Assembly: GCA_905214465.1 (NCBI GenBank)
Contig: CAJMMD010000032.1
Span: forward strand, 1-23,298
DNA length: 23,298 nucleotides
Source of the DNA: an uncultured bacterium
Lineage (GTDB): Bacteria > Actinomycetota > Coriobacteriia > Coriobacteriales > Coriobacteriaceae
Direction of reading: 5' to 3'
In this document: positions 15,122-23,135 of the stretch, in pieces
Layout of the letters: every line of letters begins with the position of its first letter
Position numbering within the stretch: position 1 is the first letter of the stretch
Notes under the pieces: generated by a model
Database searches by the model: none
What the model was told of the DNA's origin: nothing
What the model saw: only the letters and a program-made list of their open reading frames with translations
Program-made: the position numbers and the translations under genes

Positions 15122-16141
15122 CTACAAAACGATGCCGTCCATAGAGTTGGCGACGTTCTCGACAAGCCCGGCGCGCACGGCCTCCGCCGCGGCGAGCGTA
15201 CCGTTTTTGACGGCCTCGACTGAGGTGGCACCATGGCCGATCAGAACTACGCCACGCAGGCCCAGCAGAATGGCGCCACCCTTAGCATCACCCGAGAGCT
15301 TTGCCTTAATCTCGCGCATCTGCTTTTTTATGAGCAGCGCGGCAATCTTGGTGCCGAGCGAAGACATAAAGACACCCTTGAGCTCCTGCAGCAAAAACTT
15401 GGCAGCGCCCTCGGTGGCCTTGAGTGCAATGTTGCCCGACATGCCGTCGGCGACCACGACGTCAAAATTGCCCGACGTAAGATCGGTGCCCTCGCAGTTG
15501 CCCACAAAGCCGGGAACGGCGGCCTTCATGGCCGGGAAGCACGCCTTGGTAAAGTTGGAGCCCTTCTCGTCCTCGGTGCCGTTGCCGAGTAGACCGACGC
15601 GGGGATGCTCAATGCCCAAAACCACACGGGCATAGGCGCTACCCATCTGGGCAAAACGCACCATGTCGTCGACCTCGACATCAGGGTTGGCGCCCATATC
15701 GCACAGCACCGTCAGGCCACCGGCGCGATTGGGCAGTGCGTTGGTCAGACACGGACGGACCGGCTGCTTCTTGTCCTCCGCCTGATAGCGAAACGGCGTC
15801 ACGTAGGCGGTAGCGGCAGCGGTCATGGCGCCGGTGGAACCGGCAGAGAAGAAGGCGTCCGCGTTACCCTTCTTGATAGCGCGGCAGGCAAGCACGATCG
15901 AGGACTTGCGCTTGGTCATGACGGCTCGAATGGGATCGTCATCCATGGCGATGACATCGGGCGCCTCCAAGGCCTCAACGCGAGCGTGAGCCGCGGCAAA
16001 GGGGTTCACGATCTCTGCGGGACCGACGGCCAAGACCTCGATATCGGGATCCGCCGCAAGCGCCGCCTCGATACCGTCGAGGACAACCTGAGGCTTCTCG
16101 TCTCCGCCCACAACGTCTACACAAACGCGAACGTTACTCAT
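15122..16141 (-). CDS. plsX: Phosphate acyltransferase PlsX
   Basis: Converts acyl-ACP to acyl-phosphate, the acyl donor for PlsY in phospholipid synthesis; a peripheral membrane enzyme. The 339 residues carry family landmarks: an N-terminal VDVVGGDEKP (usually DAMGGD), FFSAGSTGAM at about 97-106, VRPCLTNALPN, the LCDMGANPDV segment, and GLLGNGTEDEKG. Length is normal. The start used is ATG 16139-16141, because AAGGAG lies seven bases upstream. An in-frame ATG two codons earlier is only one base from that site. A terminator-like hairpin ends about 10 bases before the AAGGAG. No other promoter space exists, so expression must come from read-through of rpmF. Confidence 0.96.
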   Translation of the reverse strand: MSNVRVCVDVVGGDEKPQVVLDGIEAALAADPDIEVLAVGPAEIVNPFAAAHARVEALEAPDVIAMDDDPIRAVMTKRKSSIVLACRAIKKGNADAFFSAGSTGAMTAAATAYVTPFRYQAEDKKQPVRPCLTNALPNRAGGLTVLCDMGANPDVEVDDMVRFAQMGSAYARVVLGIEHPRVGLLGNGTEDEKGSNFTKACFPAMKAAVPGFVGNCEGTDLTSGNFDVVVADGMSGNIALKATEGAAKFLLQELKGVFMSSLGTKIAALLIKKQMREIKAKLSGDAKGGAILLGLRGVVLIGHGATSVEAVKNGTLAAAEAVRAGLVENVANSMDGIVL

Positions 16142-16158
16142 ATACATGCTCCTTATAC

Positions 16159-16188
16159 AAAAATGGCCGACTCATTGAGCCGGCCATT
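16159..16188 (-). terminator. Terminator-like hairpin between rpmF and plsX
   Basis: AATGGCCG 16162-16169 pairs with CGGCCATT 16181-16188. After one mismatch, CTC/GAG pairs around a 3-base loop. On the minus strand the stem is followed by TTTTTG, a classical intrinsic terminator. It begins 40 bases after the rpmF stop and ends just before the plsX ribosome binding site. A small GTTCC/GGAAC stem (16192-16205) lies between it and rpmF. Confidence 0.7.
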
Positions 16189-16228
16189 GTGGTTCCAGTT
16201 GGAACGGCATCGCATCCAGAGTATACAG

Positions 16229-16408
16229 TTACTCGGTAACGATAACCTCGCGGTCCTTGTAGAAACCGCAGCTGGTGCACACGTGGTGCGGGAGCTTGAC
16301 AGCGCCGCAACGGGGGCACGTGGACTGAGCCGCAGCCGAGATCTTCATATTGGCGGAACGGCGGGTGTGAGTGCGGATACGACCCTGCTTTTGTTTAGGT
16401 ACGGGCAT
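16229..16408 (-). CDS. rpmF: 50S ribosomal protein bL32
   Basis: Small zinc-ribbon protein of the large ribosomal subunit. The 59-residue product reads MPVPKQKQGRIRTHTRRSAN at the start, the bL32 text, with zinc ligands Cys31, Cys34, Cys44 and Cys47 (CPRC...CTSC) and the ending YKDREVIVTE. The start is ATG 16406-16408, with AGGAAGG about five bases upstream. It lies 64 bases after yceD, the usual pairing, and 87 bases before plsX with a terminator hairpin in the gap. Having all four cysteines, it is the zinc-binding form. Confidence 0.97.
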   Translation of the reverse strand: MPVPKQKQGRIRTHTRRSANMKISAAAQSTCPRCGAVKLPHHVCTSCGFYKDREVIVTE

Positions 16409-16458
16409 AGTGACCTTCCTTATGAACTATCCAGTGTGGCGATTACGCGCAAGTAGCG

Positions 16459-16467
16459 ATACTACCA
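16459..16467 (-). promoter_or_regulatory. Candidate extended -10 for rpmF
   Basis: On the minus strand, TGG followed by TAGTAT forms an extended -10, 51 bases before the rpmF ATG, overlapping or just past the yceD stop. A TTGACG exists upstream, but only 13 bases from it, too near for a normal -35. Confidence 0.25.
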
Positions 16468-16472
16468 CAGTT

Positions 16473-17027
16473 TTACTCGTCAAGCTTGAGATTCTTCAAT
16501 GCTGCAAATGGATTTTCCGTGGCAGCGGCCCATTCGGCCTCTGCTTGAGCGGCGCAATCGCATTGCTCGACGTTGAGATTGATGCCGCAAGTGGGGCATA
16601 GGCCGCGACAATCTGGCTTGCACAGGACAACGAACGGCGTATCCATGACGACCGCGTCGTTGATGGGCTCACCCAGATCGACGATGCGATCCTCGCCCAA
16701 AAGCTCGTAGCCGTCCTCGTAGGCCTCGGGGTCCTCGGGCTCCTCAAAAAGGTAGAACTCCTCGATCTCGCCTGCGATATCAAACGAGGCGGGCTCCAGG
16801 CAGCGGTCGCACTCGCCGGTGGCGTGGGCGCGGACCATGCCCGAGAGCAGGACACCGGTGCCGGCGTTGGTAAAGACCACGTCGTAGGCAATGCCGTCCT
16901 GCAGCTGGTACTCCTTCTCGCCCACCGTGTAGGTGGCGACATCGACCTTGCCGGTCAGCGGATACGAGTCTCCGGGAAACTCGAGCTGCTCGGAAAGATC
17001 GACGGTAACGCTCGGGAACTCAGCCAT
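16473..17027 (-). CDS. yceD: YceD/DUF177 family protein (rRNA accumulation)
   Basis: DUF177 proteins are linked to accumulation of 23S rRNA in bacteria and plastids and are usually encoded next to rpmF, as here. The 184 residues have a first cysteine pair in GECDRCLEP (73, 76) and the family's C-terminal block CKPDCRGLCPTCGINLN with Cys136, 140, 144 and 147. This is followed by CDC (156-158) and NPFAALKNLKLDE at the end. A zinc site is likely. The middle is very acidic (about 88-125). The start is ATG 17025-17027, which shares one base with the TAA of the upstream gene (TAATG). No independent ribosome binding site is evident, so translation is coupled. The longer frame to 17078 would overlap the upstream gene. 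Confidence 0.92.
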   Translation of the reverse strand: MAEFPSVTVDLSEQLEFPGDSYPLTGKVDVATYTVGEKEYQLQDGIAYDVVFTNAGTGVLLSGMVRAHATGECDRCLEPASFDIAGEIEEFYLFEEPEDPEAYEDGYELLGEDRIVDLGEPINDAVVMDTPFVVLCKPDCRGLCPTCGINLNVEQCDCAAQAEAEWAAATENPFAALKNLKLDE

Positions 17028-17524
17028 TACCACTGACCATTCTGCTGGGCGGCACCCTCGTTGAGCTGCTGACGGCAACGGGTCACCGTGCCGGTCAGGC
17101 TCTTGAGGTTCTCCTCGAGGTGCGTAAAGACCTGCTCGGCGTAATCCTCGGCGGCATAGCGCGTCTCGCGCTCATACTGCTGGGCACGATCGCGAATGTC
17201 GTCGGCCTGCTGCTGAGCTAAGCGGACAATCTCCTGCTCACCGGCAATGGTGAGGGCCTGCTGCTGAGCATCGGCGATGATGGAATCGGCCTGAGCGGCG
17301 GCGGAAGCCATAAGCTCCTCGCGCTCTTTGAGGATACGGCGGGACTTCTGCCATTCCTCGGGATAGCTCATGCGGATCTCGTCGAGGATGTTAAAGAAGA
17401 CGTCGGCGTCGATAACCTTCATCTGGGCGTTCTTGCCGAACGGCGTCTTAGCCTCTTCGATGAGCCCCTCGAGCTCGTCGACAAGACTCACGATCCTGTC
17501 GCCAGGAAAATTCTCGCCCGGCAT
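17027..17524 (-). CDS. SepIVA/DivIVA-like coiled-coil protein
   Basis: A 165-residue coiled-coil protein without membrane segments. Residues 9-60 include a short helical head (IVSLVDELEGLIEEAK, VIDADVFFNILDEIRMSYPEE). Residues 58-135 are an Ala/Gln/Glu-rich helix (ILKEREELMASAAAQADSII, IRDRAQQYERETRYAAEDYA). The end, LKSLTGTVTRCRQQL, is short and basic. The pattern and the position directly before DUF177 match the mycobacterial septum protein SepIVA (Rv2927c, next to DUF177 Rv2926c and rnc Rv2925c). A role in division or polar envelope growth is therefore likely but inferred. Such proteins can be mislabelled ATP synthase subunit B because of the coil. The start is ATG 17522-17524, with AAAGGAG five bases upstream; two earlier in-frame ATGs lack a site. 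Confidence 0.75.
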   Translation of the reverse strand: MPGENFPGDRIVSLVDELEGLIEEAKTPFGKNAQMKVIDADVFFNILDEIRMSYPEEWQKSRRILKEREELMASAAAQADSIIADAQQQALTIAGEQEIVRLAQQQADDIRDRAQQYERETRYAAEDYAEQVFTHLEENLKSLTGTVTRCRQQLNEGAAQQNGQW

Positions 17525-17592
17525 CCGGTCTCCTTTCATAGGTAACATATCATCGAGTTAGTTTACCACATGCCACCAGGCATTAAAAAACG

Positions 17593-18090
17593 TCACGAAA
17601 AGCGATGTTTGAGTGCCTTGACCACATTGGGCGGAACAAAATTAGAGACGTCGCTACCGAGCGAGGCAATCTGGCGAACCACCGAGCTCGAGATATAGCC
17701 GTACTGCGGCGCGCTCATGACAAAGATGGACTCCAGCTCGTTATCCAGGCGGTAGTTAAGGTCGGCCTGCTGCAGCTCGTACTCAAAGTCGGTCATAGCC
17801 CGCAGACCCTTAACCACGGCTCCTGCTCCCTGTTCGCGGGCAAAATCGACCAAGAGGCCGGTGAAGGGCAGCACCTCAACGCCGTCGATATCACCGAGCG
17901 CCTCACGGGCCAGCGCCACGCGCTCATCGAGCATAAACGTGGTGCCCACACCGTTTTTACCCTGCGACTCGGCAACAGCGACGATCACGCTGGGAAAGAT
18001 GCGGCGGGCACGGCGGATGACGTCGATATGGCCAAATGTGATGGGATCGAAGGTGCCCGGGACAATCACGCGGTTGATAGTGTCATTCAT
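17593..18090 (-). CDS. coaD: Phosphopantetheine adenylyltransferase
   Basis: Transfers AMP from ATP to 4'-phosphopantetheine, making dephospho-CoA in CoA synthesis. The 165 residues are the normal length. They contain the nucleotidyltransferase motif GTFDPITFGH at 12-21 (TFGH is the family T-x-G-H), the VVKGLRAMTDFEYELQ segment at 92-107, and the ISSSVVR motif at 133-139. The start is ATG 18088-18090, with GGAGGA ending five bases upstream inside rsmD. The two genes overlap by eight bases. The frame runs open to 18372, but that extension is shadow of rsmD. rsmD-coaD adjacency is widespread. The stop is followed by a T-rich stretch and only a weak 5-bp hairpin, so transcription probably continues. 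Confidence 0.97.
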   Translation of the reverse strand: MNDTINRVIVPGTFDPITFGHIDVIRRARRIFPSVIVAVAESQGKNGVGTTFMLDERVALAREALGDIDGVEVLPFTGLLVDFAREQGAGAVVKGLRAMTDFEYELQQADLNYRLDNELESIFVMSAPQYGYISSSVVRQIASLGSDVSNFVPPNVVKALKHRFS

Positions 18091-18712
18091 GGGCGTCCTC
18101 CGTGGGTGCGTCGCTATCGATACCATCATCCTCGCCGTTGCCGACCCAACGAAGCAGGTCGACCGAGGTAATGCCGTAGCGCTTCTCGCGCACGATCTCA
18201 AAGCCTGCCGGATGCGCGCCCGCATCGGCGGCGGCATGCTCAAACAGGGCATAAGCGCCAGGTGCAAGCAGACCCTGCTGAGCCAGGTTCTGCAGCAGTT
18301 CCTCGACCGGCTCGGCACCAAAAGCATAGGGCGGGTCGAGCAGGACCAGATCAAAGGGGCCGCCCGGCACACGACCGCGCGAGGCGCTCGCCAGCATGTC
18401 GCCCGTTACCACGCGCCAACGCGCACGGTCACGGCAGAGCGACTCGATATTCTTGGTAATGAGCCGCGCGGCATTCCGATCGATCTCGAACGTCGTGAGT
18501 GAGCGGGCACCACGTGAGAGCATCTCTAACCCTAAGGCACCGGAGCCGCCAAAGGCGTCCAGCACGCGGACCTCGTCCAGATCGAAGTCAAATGCCGACA
18601 TGACCATAGATGCGCATGCCTCGCGCACGCGATCGGTCGTGGGGCGGGTGACATCGCGACCACGGGGCTCCTCGATCTTACGACCGCGCCATTCGCCGCC
18701 GATGATTCTCAT
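18083..18712 (-). CDS. rsmD: 16S rRNA (guanine966-N2)-methyltransferase RsmD
   Basis: Methylates the exocyclic amine of G966 of 16S rRNA with S-adenosylmethionine. The 209 residues show the family N terminus MRIIGGEWRGRKI and the RPTTDRVREA block at 23-32. SAM motif I is DAFGGSGALGLEMLSRGA at 52-69, with the acidic loop at FEIDRNA 75-81. The catalytic DPPY is at 126-129. It is slightly longer than E. coli RsmD because of an acidic tail (GNGEDDGIDSDAPTEDAHE). The start is ATG 18710-18712, overlapping the recG stop by four bases (ATGA). AAGGAGGT inside the recG end lies nine bases upstream, one of the best ribosome binding sites in the window. Confidence 0.96.
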   Translation of the reverse strand: MRIIGGEWRGRKIEEPRGRDVTRPTTDRVREACASMVMSAFDFDLDEVRVLDAFGGSGALGLEMLSRGARSLTTFEIDRNAARLITKNIESLCRDRARWRVVTGDMLASASRGRVPGGPFDLVLLDPPYAFGAEPVEELLQNLAQQGLLAPGAYALFEHAAADAGAHPAGFEIVREKRYGITSVDLLRWVGNGEDDGIDSDAPTEDAHE

Positions 18713-20886
18713 CCTCCGCTGACCTCCTTAAAAATGTGTCGATATCGCATGGCGACCGCATCGCGCAGGGGGCGCGTCGCCACGGAGTCAAGGGTGCAAG
18801 CATACCGCAAGAGCTCGACCGCGTCCAAATGGGCCCACTCGATCAGCTCCTCGTCGGCATCCAGGTCGACAAAGCGCAGGGTCACACCGCCATGCTGGCG
18901 GTACCCCAGAATTTCGCCCTCGTGGCGCAGACGCAGGTCCATCTGGGCGAGCGTAAAGCCGTCCGAGGTCTTTTCGAGCGACTGGAGACGGTCTTGCGCC
19001 GCCGAAGCGCCGCCGTTGCCCTTGGAGTGCGTCATGACCAGGCAGGTGCCCGACACGCTGCTGCGGCCCACGCGGCCGCGCAGCTGGTGCAGGGCCGCCA
19101 AGCCAAAGCGCTCACCGTTCTCGATGACCATGACGGTGGCGTTGGGCACGTCGACGCCCACCTCGACCACCGTAGTCGAGACGAGCACGTCAATCTCGCC
19201 GCGCTTGAAGGCATCGATAACCTGGTCCTTCTCCCCCGCTGGCATGCGGCCGTGAAGGCGCTCGATGGCAAGACCCGGCAACGCCAGACGCAGGCGATCG
19301 AGCTCGGTCGCCGTATCGTGCAGCGGCACGGGGACCGTCACGCGGCCCTCGCCGTCGCGGGCGATACCGGGCACGTCCTCCAGCTCATCGGCCGAGTCGC
19401 TCGGCTCCACGAGCGGGCAAATCACGTAGGCCTGCTGACCCTTTTCATGCGCCTCGCGGATGGCGCCATAGGCAAGGTCGCGGCTCGACTCGGTAAGCAC
19501 GCGTGTCGTCACGCCAGCGCCAGGGACGGGCCGATGGCGGATGATGCTCGTGTCCAGATCGCCGTAGACCGAAAGTGCCAGCGTACGTGGGATGGGCGTT
19601 GCCGTCATAACGAGCAGATCGGCACCAGGGCCCTTCGCACGCAGGGCGTTGCGTTGGCCGACGCCAAACCGGTGCTGCTCATCGATGACCACGAGCGACA
19701 GATGCTTGAACGCAACGTTATCCGAAAGCACCGCGTGGGTGCCAAAGAGGACATCGAGCTCGCCCGATTCCAGCTGCGCATGGATCCGCTCGCGCTCGGC
19801 CGCCGGCGTGGCGCCCGTCAGGAGCGCCCAGGTCATGCCAGCCTGCGAAAGCAAGGGGCCGGTCTTATCGGCATATTGACGCGCCAGCACGCCCGTGGGC
19901 GCCATAACGCAGGCCTGCGTGCCGCTATCGGCAGCCACAGCCAGCGCGCAGGCGGCAACAGCGGTCTTGCCGGTACCGACATCGCCCAGCAGCAGGCGGT
20001 TCATCACGCGCCCGCCATCGCACATATCGCGCAGGATATCTTGGAACGCGGCCTCCTGCTCGTCGCTCAGCGAAAACGGCAGGGCCTGCTTAAGCGCGGC
20101 CAGGTGCTCGCCCGCGGCGTGGGCATAGGGCACCACATCGACCAGGCCGCCGTCGTTGCGCAGGCGCAGCGCCAGCTGCAGGTAGAGGCACTCCTCGTAG
20201 GCAAGCCGTGCGCGCGCGATATCGCGCTCAGCCATGCTCGAAGGAAAGTGGATCGATCGAAGCGCACGGGCATTGCTCATCAGGCGACGTTTAACGCGCA
20301 AGCGTGCGGGAATCGGGTCGAAGGGATTGCCGACGACCTCGAGCGCGCCACTTACGATGCGGCGCATCCATGCCTGGCTCACGCCGTCACTCACATAATG
20401 GACCGGCAAAATGGTGCCCGCAGCACGCCCCTCATCGAGCTTTTCAAAGTGCGGCGAGGCCATCTGCTTAAAACCGTAGGCAAACTCAACCTTGCCCATC
20501 ACGGCCAGGCGGTCGCCCTGCTTAAGCTGCTGGGCAATCCAAGGCTGACGGAAAAAGGCGACCTGCAGCACGCCCGTCTCATCAACGAGTGAGACCTCGG
20601 TCACCTGCATGCGCGGACGCGGCTTCTTTTGAACGATACGGTCGACCGTGGCGATGATAGTGCACACGGTACCGATGGGCGCCATCTCGATGGACCACGA
20701 ACGAGTAAAGTCGAGGTAACGATGAGGGATATGGAGAAGGAGGTCCCCCACCGTCCGAATTCCCAGACGGCGAAGGGCCTCCTCACGTTTACCTGAAACA
20801 TATTTGAGTCGCGCGATATCTTCGTCGAGCGCATTGCTCTGGGCAAAGCGCTCCGAGACGCGCGGCACGGAGCACAGCTCGGACAT
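18709..20886 (-). CDS. recG: ATP-dependent DNA helicase RecG
   Basis: Branch-migrating helicase that remodels stalled replication forks and R-loops. The 725 residues comprise an N-terminal helical and OB-fold wedge region (about 34-170, including the family segment LGIRTVGDLLLHIPHRYLDF). Superfamily-2 motifs follow: Walker A GDVGTGKT 301-308, DEQH 402-405, TATPIPRT 428-435, and the motif VI region QLRGRVGR 601-608. The RecG-specific C-terminal LRHEGEILGYRQHGG is at 653-667. It is about 30 residues longer than typical, partly through an acidic insert at about 496-520 and the extended N terminus. The start ATG 20884-20886 is nine bases after the upstream stop, with only a weak site, suggesting coupling. 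Confidence 0.97.
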   Translation of the reverse strand: MSELCSVPRVSERFAQSNALDEDIARLKYVSGKREEALRRLGIRTVGDLLLHIPHRYLDFTRSWSIEMAPIGTVCTIIATVDRIVQKKPRPRMQVTEVSLVDETGVLQVAFFRQPWIAQQLKQGDRLAVMGKVEFAYGFKQMASPHFEKLDEGRAAGTILPVHYVSDGVSQAWMRRIVSGALEVVGNPFDPIPARLRVKRRLMSNARALRSIHFPSSMAERDIARARLAYEECLYLQLALRLRNDGGLVDVVPYAHAAGEHLAALKQALPFSLSDEQEAAFQDILRDMCDGGRVMNRLLLGDVGTGKTAVAACALAVAADSGTQACVMAPTGVLARQYADKTGPLLSQAGMTWALLTGATPAAERERIHAQLESGELDVLFGTHAVLSDNVAFKHLSLVVIDEQHRFGVGQRNALRAKGPGADLLVMTATPIPRTLALSVYGDLDTSIIRHRPVPGAGVTTRVLTESSRDLAYGAIREAHEKGQQAYVICPLVEPSDSADELEDVPGIARDGEGRVTVPVPLHDTATELDRLRLALPGLAIERLHGRMPAGEKDQVIDAFKRGEIDVLVSTTVVEVGVDVPNATVMVIENGERFGLAALHQLRGRVGRSSVSGTCLVMTHSKGNGGASAAQDRLQSLEKTSDGFTLAQMDLRLRHEGEILGYRQHGGVTLRFVDLDADEELIEWAHLDAVELLRYACTLDSVATRPLRDAVAMRYRHIFKEVSGG

Positions 20887-20895
20887 GGGCAGAGC

Positions 20896-22557
20896 CTACT
20901 CGATCGAGAAGATCACGGGATAGAGCGGCTGCTCGCCACGATGGGCGTCGATCTCCAAATCGGGCTGAGCCTCCTCAATGGCGTCTACGATCTCCTGGAA
21001 GGCCTCATCGGACAGTTCCTCGCCGGCCAGAATCGTCAGCGCGTCGCCCTCCTCTTCCTCCTGCATACGGTTGATGCAATCGAGCGTGACCTGCTTCACG
21101 TCGGAGCCGACCACGTCGATGGAGCCGGCGATGATACCCATGACGTCACCGGAGTGAATCGGCGAGCCGTCGGAGGCGCTGGAATCGCGCACGGCACGGG
21201 TGACCTCGCCATCGCGAACCTCGCTGATGGCGTCGACCATAGCGGCGACGGCATCCTCGAGCTCGGAATCGGGCAGGACCGCGAACAGCGCGGAGAAGGC
21301 CTGCGGGACGGTCTTGGTGGGAACGACGGCCACCTTCTTGTCGGTGCAGGCTGAGGCAGCGGCCTCGGCAGCCATGCGGATGTTGCCGTTGTTGGGCAGG
21401 ATGATGACCGAGGTCGCGTTGACCTGGTCAACGGCGCCCAGCAAGTCTGCAGTCGAGGGGTTCATGGTCTGACCACCCGACACGATCACGTCGACGCCGA
21501 GGGACTTGAGGATGTCTGCCTCGCCGGAACCGGCGGCAACGGCGACAAAGCCCAGCGCCTTGGCGGGCTCGGCGGCCTTTTCCTGGTCCTCGTGGATCTT
21601 GGCGGTACGGTCGTGGGCCTCCATCTCCATGTTGTGGATAAAGACCTCGTAAATCTGACCAAGCTGCAGCATATGCTCGAGCACCAGGTTGGGGGTGTTG
21701 GAGTGCACGTGAATCTTGTAATCGGGGTAAGCGCCCACGAGTAGCTCGCAGTCGCCCATGGAGCCCAGGAACTTAAGGCACTCGTCCTCGTCAAACGGGG
21801 CGTCTGCCTTAAACAGGAACTCATTGCAGTAACGGAACTCCGAGCCCTCCCAGTCGTCGTTGGCCTCGATCTCAACGCGGTCGAGGGCCGCGTCGCGGGC
21901 AGAGCCAGCGGAGTCAAACGTGGCGGAGAAATCCTCGACAACGGTGCTGCGACCAAGCGCGGCGGCAACAAAGTTCTCAAGGAAGATGGCAAATCCAAAG
22001 GCGCCGGAGTCGACCACGCCGTTCTCCTTCAGAACGGGCAGCAGGTCGGGCGTACGGGCGACGGACTGATAGGCCTCGACGACGATGGCGTCGAGCGCGT
22101 CCTCGGCCGAGAACTTCTTCTTCTCGCACTCGTCTGCCTTGGTCGAGACGTCGCGCAGCACCGTGAGGATCGTACCCTCGATGGGCTTACGCACTGCCTG
22201 GAAGGCAACCTTGACGGCTCGGCGGAACGCATAGGCGATGTTGGCGGAAGTGATGGGCTCATCGGCAGAGACAAGGCCCTCGGCCACACCACGCAGAATC
22301 TGCGAGGTGATGACGCCGGAGTTGCCACGGGCACCCATCAGGGAGCCATGGGTGATGGCACCGGCGATGGCCTCCATGTCGGCGTCGGCAGGAAGGGCGG
22401 AGAGCTCCTTGGTCACCGAGGCGAGCGTGAGCGACATGTTGGTGCCGGTATCGCCATCGGGTACGGGGAAGACGTTGAGCTTGTTGATCTCCTCGGCCTT
22501 GTCGGAAACGGCAGCCGCAGCGATCGGAAAACAGGTGCGAATGGTCTTTGCAATCAT
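20896..22557 (-). CDS. fakA: DAK2/FakA-like fatty acid kinase family protein
   Basis: Homologue of FakA/YloV, the ATP-binding subunit of fatty acid kinase. With a FakB (DegV) partner it phosphorylates exogenous fatty acids to acyl-phosphate, the same intermediate PlsX makes. The 553 residues match FakA length. The N-terminal DhaL/DAK2 domain has INKLNVFPVPDGDTGTNM at 24-41 (metal-binding aspartates) and HGSLMGARGNSGVI at 70-83. The central and C-terminal domains include GVDVIVSGGQTMNPST, IILPNNGNIRMAA and the closing HRGEQPLYPVIFSIE, all typical. No fakB is in the window. The start is ATG 22555-22557; the nearest GGAG is 13 bases upstream, so the site is weak. The gap after asp23 is 27 bases. 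The symbol is by family and gene position. Confidence 0.9.
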   Translation of the reverse strand: MIAKTIRTCFPIAAAAVSDKAEEINKLNVFPVPDGDTGTNMSLTLASVTKELSALPADADMEAIAGAITHGSLMGARGNSGVITSQILRGVAEGLVSADEPITSANIAYAFRRAVKVAFQAVRKPIEGTILTVLRDVSTKADECEKKKFSAEDALDAIVVEAYQSVARTPDLLPVLKENGVVDSGAFGFAIFLENFVAAALGRSTVVEDFSATFDSAGSARDAALDRVEIEANDDWEGSEFRYCNEFLFKADAPFDEDECLKFLGSMGDCELLVGAYPDYKIHVHSNTPNLVLEHMLQLGQIYEVFIHNMEMEAHDRTAKIHEDQEKAAEPAKALGFVAVAAGSGEADILKSLGVDVIVSGGQTMNPSTADLLGAVDQVNATSVIILPNNGNIRMAAEAAASACTDKKVAVVPTKTVPQAFSALFAVLPDSELEDAVAAMVDAISEVRDGEVTRAVRDSSASDGSPIHSGDVMGIIAGSIDVVGSDVKQVTLDCINRMQEEEEGDALTILAGEELSDEAFQEIVDAIEEAQPDLEIDAHRGEQPLYPVIFSIE

Positions 22558-22584
22558 GGGTATTTGAATCTCCGTTTTCGGATG

Positions 22585-22941
22585 CTAGTTCAGACGGCTC
22601 TTGAGCGCGTCGATATGGATGCCGATCTTAAGGCTGGCGGGGTCGATCTGAGCGATCTCCTGCAGGGTGAAGGCAACGGAGCTCGAAAGATTGTGGCAGA
22701 CGGACTTCATGTTGACGCCGTTCTCGAGCACGACGTGAAGATCGACCGTAAGGCCGTTCTCGTCGGCGGAGACAAGCACGCCCTTGCGGAGGCGCTGACC
22801 GGCAAGCAGGCGCACGCTCTCGGCGCCTTGGAGCTGCTCAGCCATACCGACGACGCCATAGCACGTCATCGCGGCATAACCGGCAATATCGGCAATAACG
22901 TCGTTCGAGACGCTCAGGCTGCCGTTAATGGTCTCAGACAC
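22585..22941 (-). CDS. Asp23/Gls24 family envelope stress protein
   Basis: A 118-residue Asp23/Gls24 (YloU-like) protein. Members associate with the cell envelope and alkaline or cell-wall stress. The family text is visible: INGSLSVSNDVIADIAGYAA at 5-24, the YGVVGMAE segment, GVLVSADENGLTVDLHVVLE, and a C-terminal DPASLKIGIHIDAL. It is directly upstream of fakA as in Bacillus yloU-yloV. The start is GTG 22939-22941, with AAGGAG six bases upstream. It is the first gene of the minus-strand cluster, and a TAGAAT box at 22998-23003 may be its promoter. The function within this cluster is unknown. Confidence 0.92.
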   Translation of the reverse strand: MSETINGSLSVSNDVIADIAGYAAMTCYGVVGMAEQLQGAESVRLLAGQRLRKGVLVSADENGLTVDLHVVLENGVNMKSVCHNLSSSVAFTLQEIAQIDPASLKIGIHIDALKSRLN

Positions 22942-22997
22942 AAGAATCTCCTTATCTGGTGCTCACGGCACCATGTCGTGGGAGCAATCATTGCAAT

Positions 22998-23003
22998 ATT
23001 CTA
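22998..23003 (-). promoter_or_regulatory. Candidate -10 box for the asp23-to-ffh cluster
   Basis: The minus strand has TAGAAT preceded by TTG, 56 bases before the asp23 GTG. No good -35 is present at 16-18 bases. A GCAATCATTGC palindrome (22984-22994) lies just downstream. The rest of the gap up to the tRNA terminator shows nothing else. Confidence 0.3.
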
Positions 23004-23099
23004 CAACGACCGCGCCATGTTGAGGTGATGGGTCGCGGGATTACATCCTCGACACGAAATGTTGATATGGCAACGTTTGAGTCAAGTGGTCGCGGCATG

Positions 23100-23127
23100 A
23101 AAAAACCCGCCGCATAAGCGACGGGTT
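23100..23127 (-). terminator. Intrinsic terminator of the tRNA-Asn unit
   Basis: AACCCGCCGC 23104-23113 pairs with GCGACGGGTT 23118-23127 (one G-U pair in the minus-strand RNA) around a 4-base loop. On the minus strand it is followed by a run of T residues. It lies eight bases past the 3' end of the tRNA. Confidence 0.85.
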
Positions 23128-23135
23128 CTACAACC

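Noticed and set aside
16134..16319. 61-codon minus-strand frame over rpmF
   Set aside because: It is out of frame with the true 59-codon rpmF, whose zinc motif and N terminus are unmistakable.
18736..20592. 618-codon plus-strand frame opposite recG
   Set aside because: Antisense shadow of recG, with an Arg/His/Ala-rich composition only.
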